A stretch of DNA of 12,303 bases, taken from assembly GCA_003523185.1 (NCBI GenBank), contig DPGN01000075.1:1-12303 (forward strand), given 5' to 3'. This DNA comes from Halieaceae bacterium (GTDB lineage Bacteria > Pseudomonadota > Gammaproteobacteria > Pseudomonadales > Halieaceae). This document shows positions 6,119 through 12,303 of the stretch, piece after piece. Within the stretch, counting starts at the first letter, position 1. Every line of letters begins with the position of its first letter. The notes below the pieces were generated by a model that worked only from the letters and a program-made list of their open reading frames with translations, had not been told where the DNA came from and searched no databases. The position numbers and the translations under genes were made by a program.

Positions 6119-7312
6119 ATGTCTGATACCCCTGAGGTTTCTACAGTGGCCAATCGCCTGTCACTGAGAAAGTTATTTATCGCCACTGTGGCTACCCTTA
6201 CGGGTCTTGCACTAACGTGGGTTGTTCTTACAGCCAAGTCGGAGCCGCAGGCTGGACCACCACCGGGTCGTCCCGCTCCGATGGTGGCTGTAATCGAGGC
6301 AGCGCCCGCAACACACCAATTATTGGTCCACACGCAAGGCACCATCGACGCGAAGCGCCGGGTGGACCTTGTGGCTCAGGTAGCCGGCAAGGTACTGGAG
6401 GTGAGTGATGCCTTCGCAGACGGTGGATTTTTCGAAAAAGACGACGTGCTGTTATCCATTGAACGCGATGACTATGAGTTTGCGCTGGCGCGGGCCGAGT
6501 CCGCGCTGGCACAGGCCGAGCAACGTCTGGCCGAAGAGCGAGGACGCAGCCGGCAGGCGCGTCGCGAATGGCGAGAGCTGGGTTCGGATGAAGCCAACGA
6601 TCTTTTCCTAAGGAAGCCGCAGTTGCGAGCAGCAGAGCTGGCGGTAAAGGCCGCTCAAGCGGATGTCGCGGCTGCTGAGCTTGCGCTTGATCGCACCATT
6701 ATCAGGGCACCTTTTGATGGACGCGTTCAACAGAAGCGCGTCGATATCGGGCAGTTTGTTGGAAATGGTACTCCGCTCGCACAGATTTACGCACTTGAGG
6801 CACTGGAGCTGCGGCTGCCTTTGTCGGACGCTCAGCTTGCCCTGTTGCCCGAGCAGTTGCTGACTTCCTCCGGCGGTTTGGTCGGATCTAGTTCGTCTGT
6901 GTCGGTCAACATTGGTGGTCGAGCATGGCAATTTCCTGCTGATATCAAACGATCTGAGGCCCAGCTTGATCGGCGAAGTCGCGTCGCGACGGTGATTGCC
7001 GAGTTCCCTGGTAGTCCCGATTTGGAAAACGGAAGACCCGCTTTGACACCCGGTATGTTTGCGCGCGCAGAAATCATTGGCCGACCCGTCGATGGTGTGA
7101 TCGAACTCACGAATGCGGCATTGAGCCCCGATGGTCACGTGTTGATCGTCAATGAAGAGTCGAAGTTAGAGCGCCGCGACGTTGCGGTCATTAACCGTGA
7201 AGGGCGATCGGTTTGGGTGTCCGGTTTAGTTACTGGCGACTTGGTGGTGGCGCAGCTTAACAACACGCTCTTCCCAGGATTACGTGTTGCAACAGAGGAA
7301 GCGGTTAACTGA
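6119..7312 (+). CDS. RND efflux periplasmic adaptor (membrane fusion protein, HlyD/AcrA type)
   Basis: A 397-residue adaptor that links the inner-membrane pump to an outer-membrane channel across the periplasm. A single N-terminal membrane segment lies at about 19-38 (LFIATVATLTGLALTWVVL). A proline-rich linker follows (GPPPGRPAP, 46-54). The two lipoyl half-motifs are around 80-115 and 192-225, the latter containing TIIRAPFDGRV. Between them, residues about 116-190 form an Ala/Glu/Arg-rich coiled-coil hairpin. The beta-barrel region follows from about 228, and LTPGMFARAEI at 309-319 is the conserved end of that domain. The N-terminus lacks a lipobox cysteine, so it is probably anchored by the uncleaved helix. 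A weak GGA seven bases or so upstream supports the start. The stop is one base before the pump start, giving a coupled operon. Confidence 0.94.
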   Translation: MSDTPEVSTVANRLSLRKLFIATVATLTGLALTWVVLTAKSEPQAGPPPGRPAPMVAVIEAAPATHQLLVHTQGTIDAKRRVDLVAQVAGKVLEVSDAFADGGFFEKDDVLLSIERDDYEFALARAESALAQAEQRLAEERGRSRQARREWRELGSDEANDLFLRKPQLRAAELAVKAAQADVAAAELALDRTIIRAPFDGRVQQKRVDIGQFVGNGTPLAQIYALEALELRLPLSDAQLALLPEQLLTSSGGLVGSSSSVSVNIGGRAWQFPADIKRSEAQLDRRSRVATVIAEFPGSPDLENGRPALTPGMFARAEIIGRPVDGVIELTNAALSPDGHVLIVNEESKLERRDVAVINREGRSVWVSGLVTGDLVVAQLNNTLFPGLRVATEEAVN

Positions 7313-7313
7313 T

Positions 7314-10300
7314 ATGAGTGGACCTATCACCTGGTTCATTAAGAACCCCATCGCGGCGAATCTGCTCATGGTGCTTCTTATCATTGGCGGGTATACCAGT
7401 ATTCCCAAGCTGGATAAGCAGTTCTTCCCCACACCTGAAATCAATCAGATCGAGATTCGCATGGAGTTTCGCGGCGCGAGTCCTCGAGAAGTTGAAGAGC
7501 AAATTTCGGTTCGCATTGAGGAGGCTATTCACGACCTCAACGGGATCGAGGAGCTCCGGTCGACCTCTAGAGAGGGGGTTGGCGTCGTACTGGTCGAGGT
7601 GGAAAGCGATTACCCGACTCAAAAGCTGACCAATGACATCAACACGCGTGTCGATGCGATTAGAAGCTTCCCGTCAGATGCGGAGCGGCCAACGGTCACT
7701 GAAATCACCTACCGACACCAGATGGGGCGGGTTCAGATTTTCGGGGACCTAAGTGAGCGTGAGATGAAAGAGCTCGGCGAGACGTTGCGTGACGAGCTTG
7801 TGCGCCAGCCTTGGGTATCCGTTGTCGAACTCCAGATGGCGCGTCCTTATGAAGTATCGATCGAGGTATCCGAAGAGAGCCTCCAACGTTATCAACTGAC
7901 CTTCGATCAGGTCGCAGCTGCTGTCCGCTCTGCCTCTATCAATCTGCCGGCCGGCGCGGTCCAGCGAGACAGCGGTGATCTACTGATTCAAACCCGAGGT
8001 CAGGCCTACAACAGAGCGGACTTTGAGTCGATTGTCCTGAGAAGTGACTTCTCAGGGCAGGAACTACTCTTGAGTGATGTCGCTAAGGTGAGGGATACCT
8101 TTGAGGATATCGACGTCGATATCGAGTTCAATGGCAAGCGCTCGCTAGGTCTCAATGTTTATGTCACAACGTCACCAGACGTTATTTTGACCACGGATAC
8201 AGTGAAGGCCTGGGTCAAGGAGCGCGAGCTGTCGTTACCCGAGGGCGTATCGCTGGAGTTTTGGCAGGATCCCTCGAAGTCGTTTAAAGAGCGGGTGCGA
8301 ACACTGGTAAGTAATGGTCTTGGCGGCTTAGTGCTGGTCATCATCGTGCTGATGTTGTTCCTGCGTCCTATGCTGGCCTTCTGGGTGTCGGTCGGTATCG
8401 TAGTCGCCTACATGGGCACGCTTTTCCTCCTACCTTACACGGGGCAGGGGTTGAATATGATTAGCCTGTTTGCTTTCCTGCTGACGCTCGGCATCGTCGT
8501 TGACGACGCCATAATCGTCGGAGAGTCGGTGCATTCGGCACAGTCCCGTGGTTTGAGTGGCGTTCACGGTGCCCTGGTGGGGACGCGTCAGGTGGTGAAG
8601 CCGGTGGTATTCGCCGTCATCAGTACGATGGTGTTCTTTGCCCCCATGTTCTTCTTACCCGGGGAGTGGGGACCCGCGTCGAAGGGAATTCCGGTTGTAG
8701 TCTGCCTGGCTCTGGCGTTCTCGCTGATTGAGAGCTTACTTATTCTTCCGTCGCATCTGGCGCACATGAAGCCTGAGCCAGAGGTGCCCGATTCTGGTTG
8801 GTTAACGCGCACTCGCATGGCCTGCGCAAGCTGGCTCGCGCGCTTTGCTAACGAACGCTATCGACCCTTCCTTGAGAAGTGCTTGCGTAATCACGCCTCG
8901 GTGGGTGGCTTCTTCCTAGTTTTATTGTGTTTGAGTTTGGCATTGTTCGGCGGCGGTTATCTGAAGAGCGCCTTCTTCCCTCGTGTGAATTCAGATTTTG
9001 TCATGGGCACTGTCGAGCTGCCTCAGGGTGGTGCTTTTGCCGATTCGCAGGCCATGCGCGACCGCTTGGTCACTGCGGCAGAGGCCATTAAGACGGATTA
9101 CAACAGTCAGCCTCGTTATCAGCAGACGCCAGCCATAGACAACATCTTGGGCGTTGCCGGTGGAAATAAAGTCGATCTGTTAGTTCAAACAGTGAACGAT
9201 GATCTCGATACGGAAGAAATGACCAAGCGCCTACGACAAAGCCTAGGTGATTTGTCACAGGCCAAGGACGTGAGGTTTGATTACACCATTCGTGATCCAG
9301 GCAAGCCCATTTCCTTGTTATTTGCATCCGATAGCATCGCTGATCTTGAGGTGCTTGCGCAGGAAGTGCGCGGAGCACTGGAGCGCTACCCGGGCGTCTT
9401 TGATGTCACGGACAGTTTCGATGCACCACTAGAGGAGCTCGTGCTGTCTTTGAAGCCAGCGGCTGAAACGCTCGGTGTTTCGCTCGCTGATGTGGCGACA
9501 CAGATACGTCAGGCATTTTATGGTGAAGAGGTTCAGCGCATACCCCGGGATGGTGAGGATGTCCGGGTGATGATTCGTTATCCAGAGTCAGAGCGCCGAG
9601 CGATCGCCAATATCAATTCGATGTATATCCGCACCCGTGATGGCGCCGAAGTTCCTTTTTCGACCGTAGCTTCTTACGGTGTTGAAACCGGTTATCAGTC
9701 GATCGAGCGACTGGATCGCCTGAGAACTCTGGAAGTCAGTGCAGATGTGTCCGAGGACGGTGCGCCGCCCCGAGCTATTGTCCAGTCGGTGCTTCGAAAT
9801 GACGGACCTGTGTGGCTCCAACGGTATCCTGGGTTGACCATTAATATGGACGGCGAACTTCAAGAGGAGATCGAGTTTCAGCAAGCGATGGTCTACATGG
9901 GCTCGCTCTCAATGCTGATTATCTTTGGGTTAATGGCGATTGCCTTTAAGTCCTATTGGCAACCCTTCTTGGTTCTAACAGCCGTGCCGTTTGGACTCAT
10001 GGGCGCCATCTTTGGTCATTGGTTGCTTGGTTGGCAGGTCAGTATGTTTTCCATTATGGGCGTCATCGCCTGTGCGGGCGTCGTTGTAAATGACAACCTC
10101 GTGTTGATCGATCGGATCAATAATCTTCGCGATGAGGGGATGGATCTGGTTGATGCGCTGTTGCAAGGAGCGACCGATCGTTTCCGACCGATTATCCTGA
10201 CCTCAGTGACCACGTTTGTTGGGCTCGTGCCAATTATGCTGGAAACCAGTGTTCAGGCTCAGTTTCTCATTCCCATGGTGGTGTCTTTGTCATTTGGGGT

Positions 10301-10439
10301 GATGTTCGCCACAGGTGTGACGCTGGTGTTGGTGCCTGCGCTCTACCTGTTGGGTGATGATATCGGTAAGATCCTATCGAACGTCACGAAGCGCGAACTG
10401 GAGCGACAGGATGGAGACGTATCGCCACCCCTAGTCTGA
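7314..10439 (+). CDS. RND efflux pump, inner-membrane permease (AcrB/HAE-like)
   Basis: A 1041-residue proton-driven pump, expected to be trimeric and to export lipophilic or amphiphilic compounds. Twelve membrane segments are visible in the usual 1+5 / 1+5 pattern: about 12-30, 334-350, 355-375, 383-405, 430-448, 460-480, then 530-550 and five between about 859 and 1008. The two large periplasmic loops lie between the first two segments of each half. The TM4 proton-relay pair Asp397-Asp398 is intact in LGIVVDDAIIVGE. The second half has GVVVNDNLVLIDRI near 921-934. The ATG at 7314 begins MSGPITWFIKNP, a normal RND N-terminus. A GTG at 7284 in frame would overlap the adaptor gene and adds no homologous residues. 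No outer-membrane channel gene follows, so a TolC-like protein encoded elsewhere is presumably used. The substrate cannot be inferred. Confidence 0.96.
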   Translation: MSGPITWFIKNPIAANLLMVLLIIGGYTSIPKLDKQFFPTPEINQIEIRMEFRGASPREVEEQISVRIEEAIHDLNGIEELRSTSREGVGVVLVEVESDYPTQKLTNDINTRVDAIRSFPSDAERPTVTEITYRHQMGRVQIFGDLSEREMKELGETLRDELVRQPWVSVVELQMARPYEVSIEVSEESLQRYQLTFDQVAAAVRSASINLPAGAVQRDSGDLLIQTRGQAYNRADFESIVLRSDFSGQELLLSDVAKVRDTFEDIDVDIEFNGKRSLGLNVYVTTSPDVILTTDTVKAWVKERELSLPEGVSLEFWQDPSKSFKERVRTLVSNGLGGLVLVIIVLMLFLRPMLAFWVSVGIVVAYMGTLFLLPYTGQGLNMISLFAFLLTLGIVVDDAIIVGESVHSAQSRGLSGVHGALVGTRQVVKPVVFAVISTMVFFAPMFFLPGEWGPASKGIPVVVCLALAFSLIESLLILPSHLAHMKPEPEVPDSGWLTRTRMACASWLARFANERYRPFLEKCLRNHASVGGFFLVLLCLSLALFGGGYLKSAFFPRVNSDFVMGTVELPQGGAFADSQAMRDRLVTAAEAIKTDYNSQPRYQQTPAIDNILGVAGGNKVDLLVQTVNDDLDTEEMTKRLRQSLGDLSQAKDVRFDYTIRDPGKPISLLFASDSIADLEVLAQEVRGALERYPGVFDVTDSFDAPLEELVLSLKPAAETLGVSLADVATQIRQAFYGEEVQRIPRDGEDVRVMIRYPESERRAIANINSMYIRTRDGAEVPFSTVASYGVETGYQSIERLDRLRTLEVSADVSEDGAPPRAIVQSVLRNDGPVWLQRYPGLTINMDGELQEEIEFQQAMVYMGSLSMLIIFGLMAIAFKSYWQPFLVLTAVPFGLMGAIFGHWLLGWQVSMFSIMGVIACAGVVVNDNLVLIDRINNLRDEGMDLVDALLQGATDRFRPIILTSVTTFVGLVPIMLETSVQAQFLIPMVVSLSFGVMFATGVTLVLVPALYLLGDDIGKILSNVTKRELERQDGDVSPPLV

Positions 10440-10469
10440 AGAGCAAAGGGTAAAGGGTGGAAAGATTAC

Positions 10470-10493
10470 ACCGCCGCGCTTTTCTGCGGAGGT
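10470..10493. repeat. Stem-loop between the RND operon and its terminator
   Basis: ACCGCCGCG (10470-10478) pairs with TGCGGAGGT (10485-10493) through three pairs, a G-A mismatch, four G-C pairs and a terminal G-T, with loop CTTTTC. A further 7-nt pair, TGAAGAG at the pump stop (10437-10443) and CTCTTCA (10494-10500), could close a larger structure around it. No T-run follows on the plus strand, so it is more likely a 3'-end stabiliser or processing element than a terminator. Confidence 0.4.
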
Positions 10494-10522
10494 CTCTTCA
10501 AAGCGAGCTGTGATTGAAAATT

Positions 10523-10568
10523 ACACACCATAGCAAACGGGGCAGTAGCCCCTTTTTTTATGGTGTGT
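10523..10568 (-). terminator. Larger nested stem, probable pckA 3'-end/terminator element
   Basis: ACACACCATA (10523-10532) is perfectly complementary to TATGGTGTGT (10559-10568), a 10-bp outer stem that encloses the GGGGC/GCCCC hairpin. On the minus strand it begins ten bases after the pckA stop and is followed by AATTTTC, a modest T-run, so the whole element can end pckA transcripts while the inner hairpin ends RND transcripts from the other side. Confidence 0.6.
10539..10559 (+). terminator. Strong intrinsic terminator of the RND operon
   Basis: GGGGC (10539-10543), loop AGTA, GCCCC (10548-10552), then seven T (10553-10559): a textbook rho-independent terminator about 100 nt after the pump stop codon. 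Confidence 0.9.
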
Positions 10569-10577
10569 TGAGTGTGC

Positions 10578-12140
10578 TTACAATTGAGGCCCGGCGGCAA
10601 CGATGTCATCGCTGACGTCAAACTTCTCGATGTTGCCTTTGAATAGGGTAGCCAGTTTCTTGGCCTGCTCTTCATAGGCATCATCATCTCTCCAGCTGGC
10701 TTTGGGGTCGATGTATTCGTCGGCTACGCCGGGAATTGTGATCGGGAAATCCAGATTCAGCGAATCGATGTGCTTTGTCTCCACATTGAGCAAGGCGCCG
10801 CTTTGAGCGGCGGCAACTACGGCACGAGTGACGGGGATTGGGAAGCGATTACCTTTGCCATCTGCACCTCCCGAGCCACCGGTCCAGCCTGTGTTAATGA
10901 GGTAGACCTGCGACCCGAAATCTTCAATACGCTTCATTAGCAGGTCTGCGTAGTCTTGAGCTGGGCGAGGCATAAACGGAGCACCAAAGCAGGTGCTAAA
11001 GGTTGGGTGGATGCCGGCTTCGGCACCAAGCTCAGTCGAGCCAACACGGGCGGTGTAGCCAGAGAGGAAATGGAAGGCTGCCGCTTCTTTTGATAGCAAG
11101 CTGACAGGCGGAAGCACGCCGGACACATCGCAAGTGAGGAAGATCACACACTTGGGTTCGCCGCCCATGTTCGTGGCTGAGCGCTTCTCAACGTGATAGA
11201 GCGGGTAGCAGCAGCGACCATTTTCGGTGAGGGTCGTGTCCGAGTAATCGGCTTGTCGCGCCGCATTCAGCGCGACGTTCTCGACGATCGCACCAAACCG
11301 GATGGCATCCCAAATGATAGGTTCGTTTTTCTGACTTAAGTCGATGGTCTTTGCGTAGCATCCGCCTTCGATATTAAACACCGAGCCTTGCGCCCAGCCG
11401 TGCTCATCGTCACCAATCAGATAGCGCGCGGGGTCTGCCGATAGGGTGGTTTTCCCCGTGCCAGAAAGACCAAAGAATAGAGTTGTATCGCCTTCGTCAC
11501 CGATGTTTGCGGAGCAGTGCATGGGAAGCACATCTTTTTCAGGAAGGAGGAAGTTCTGTACCGAGAACATCGCTTTCTTCATCTCACCGGCATAACGCAT
11601 ACCCGCAATGAGCACTTTGCGCTGGCCAAAGTTGATAATGACAGTGCCGTCCGAGTTGGTTCCGTCCCGCTCAGGATCGCAGACAAAGTCCGCGACATTC
11701 ATAATTTGCCACTCTGGCTTTTCTGAGGGGTTGTAGTTCTCGGGCCGAATGAACATGTTGCGGCCAAACAGGCTTTGCCATGCGGTGCCCGTCATGACCT
11801 TTACAGGTATGTAATGGTCATGATGCTCGCCTACGTGGAGATGCTGCACCCACTGCTCACCGGTGGCGAGATGCGCCTTCACCCGATCCCACAGCGCATC
11901 AAAGGCTGCCGCATCAAACTCGCGGTTAACGCTGCCCCACTCGATCGCCTCCTCGCTCGAGGGTTCTCGAACGATAAATCGGTCGGCTGGAGACCGGCCT
12001 GTCCTATGTCCTGTCTCGACGCGAAGTGCGCCGGTATCTGTCAAACAACCCTCCTTCCGGTCTAATGCCATCTCAATAAGTTGGGCTGCAGTGTTGTCAG
12101 TGTGTTTAATCGGTGCTTTGGCACTCTGTTCAACTGTCAT
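10578..12140 (-). CDS. pckA: Phosphoenolpyruvate carboxykinase (ATP)
   Basis: Converts oxaloacetate and ATP to phosphoenolpyruvate, carbon dioxide and ADP, the entry to gluconeogenesis from TCA-cycle carbon; soluble and cytoplasmic. The 520-residue length is normal for the ATP-dependent class. Visible motifs are TGRSPADRF at 47-55, RYAGEMKK at 182-189, MHCSAN with metal-ligand His208 at 207-212, the kinase-1a P-loop GLSGTGKTT at 224-232, kinase-2 IGDDEHGW at 242-249, YTARVGSTE at 362-370 and NTGWTGG at 416-422. No key residue is missing. The ATG at 12140 is preceded by TGGAAG with nine bases of spacing. It starts 43 nt after the hslO stop on the same strand, so it may be cotranscribed with hslO or have its own promoter within hslO; I see no strong one. 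E. coli also has hslO close to pckA, separated by yhgE, which is absent here. Confidence 0.97.
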   Translation of the reverse strand: MTVEQSAKAPIKHTDNTAAQLIEMALDRKEGCLTDTGALRVETGHRTGRSPADRFIVREPSSEEAIEWGSVNREFDAAAFDALWDRVKAHLATGEQWVQHLHVGEHHDHYIPVKVMTGTAWQSLFGRNMFIRPENYNPSEKPEWQIMNVADFVCDPERDGTNSDGTVIINFGQRKVLIAGMRYAGEMKKAMFSVQNFLLPEKDVLPMHCSANIGDEGDTTLFFGLSGTGKTTLSADPARYLIGDDEHGWAQGSVFNIEGGCYAKTIDLSQKNEPIIWDAIRFGAIVENVALNAARQADYSDTTLTENGRCCYPLYHVEKRSATNMGGEPKCVIFLTCDVSGVLPPVSLLSKEAAAFHFLSGYTARVGSTELGAEAGIHPTFSTCFGAPFMPRPAQDYADLLMKRIEDFGSQVYLINTGWTGGSGGADGKGNRFPIPVTRAVVAAAQSGALLNVETKHIDSLNLDFPITIPGVADEYIDPKASWRDDDAYEEQAKKLATLFKGNIEKFDVSDDIVAAGPQL

Positions 12141-12180
12141 TGGTATGTGCTTCCAGTGTGAGTGTGGAGATACAGTTAAC

Positions 12181-12210
12181 CAATCAGTGGATCGTAGGCT
12201 CCTCTGATTG
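12181..12210 (-). repeat. Stem-loop over the hslO stop codon
   Basis: CAATCAG (12181-12187) and CTGATTG (12204-12210) are perfect 7-nt arms. Inside them, after an A-A mismatch, GGA and TCC add three more pairs around an 8-nt loop. The hslO TGA (12184-12186) lies in the arm. No T-run follows on the minus strand, so it is not a standard terminator. It could attenuate or process the hslO-pckA transcript. Confidence 0.4.
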
Positions 12211-12303
12211 ATCTACATCGTTACGCGTAAAGTGGTAGCTATCGCCACACATTTCGCAATTCATTGTCACCGTCTGTTGCTCCTCAAAGAGCTCGGTGAT
12301 CTC
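12184..12303 (-). CDS. hslO: Hsp33 redox-regulated chaperone, C-terminal end (5' part outside window)
   Basis: The minus-strand frame is open from base 12303 to a TGA at 12184-12186, giving 39 residues. It contains VTMNCEMCGDSYHFTRNDV, which matches the C-terminal zinc-binding CxxCG segment of Hsp33, where oxidation of four cysteines releases zinc and activates holdase function. The first cysteine pair (CxC) and the N-terminal domain are beyond the window. Adjacency to pckA fits the known hslO-pckA neighbourhood in gammaproteobacteria. The call rests on a short segment, but motif, position near the C-terminus and context agree. Confidence 0.82.
   Translation of the reverse strand, partial: EITELFEEQQTVTMNCEMCGDSYHFTRNDVDQSEEPTIH

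Noticed and set aside
6608..7138. 176-codon minus-strand open frame
   Set aside because: It lies wholly inside the adaptor gene, whose domains are all recognisable; the antisense product resembles no known family and has no ribosome-binding site I could recognise.
7284..7313. GTG start for the RND pump inside the adaptor gene
   Set aside because: The ATG at 7314 gives the standard RND N-terminus and sits one base after the adaptor stop, as expected for coupled translation.
1..12303. Mobile elements, defence systems, CRISPR or tRNA genes
   Set aside because: All stretches over 60 nt are explained by named genes or the described intergenic regions; no direct-repeat arrays, transposase motifs, terminal repeats or tRNA-like folds were seen.

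Overview
The window looks like chromosomal DNA of a Gram-negative, aerobic, type-IV-piliated gammaproteobacterium. A marine heterotroph of the Cellvibrionales/Halieaceae kind would fit, but that placement is a guess from protein style and compact gene packing. The grounds are a PilU-type pilus retraction ATPase, an RND efflux pair, an ATP-dependent PEP carboxykinase next to hslO (the two also lie close together in E. coli), and moderate base composition throughout. I see no rRNA, tRNA, IS element, CRISPR array, integrase or phage gene, and no island of foreign composition.

Layout from left to right. (1) 1-501, plus strand: the 3' part of pilU. (2) 503-3909, minus strand: a tight three-gene cluster transcribed moaA -> moxR-type AAA+ ATPase -> CoxE-like VWA protein, with gaps of 20 and 6 nt. 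(3) 3947-5344, plus: an SLC13/DASS sodium-coupled anion transporter, divergent from moaA across only 37 nt. It ends in a hairpin terminator that contains its own stop codon. (4) 5369-5848, minus: a stand-alone Prx5-type peroxiredoxin. (5) 5849-6118: the largest gene-free stretch (270 nt), a divergent control region holding one weak promoter candidate followed by a short inverted repeat. (6) 6119-10439, plus: a two-gene RND efflux operon (periplasmic adaptor, then inner-membrane pump, 1 nt apart). (7) 10440-10577: a structured convergent intergenic region with a strong terminator nested inside a second, larger stem. (8) 10578-12303, minus: pckA preceded by the last 39 codons of hslO.

Functionally these are core or common accessory genes: twitching motility, molybdopterin synthesis linked to an AAA+/VWA chaperone pair, carboxylate or other anion uptake, peroxide defence, drug or solvent efflux, gluconeogenesis and a redox chaperone. 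The most open question is the moaA-moxR-VWA cluster. CoxD/CoxE, relatives of the latter two proteins, mature the Mo/Cu site of CO dehydrogenase, so the linkage suggests, without proving, a role in assembling a molybdoenzyme. The other notable theme is RNA structure built directly over stop codons at several gene ends. I do not see a clear, wholly new multi-gene system here.
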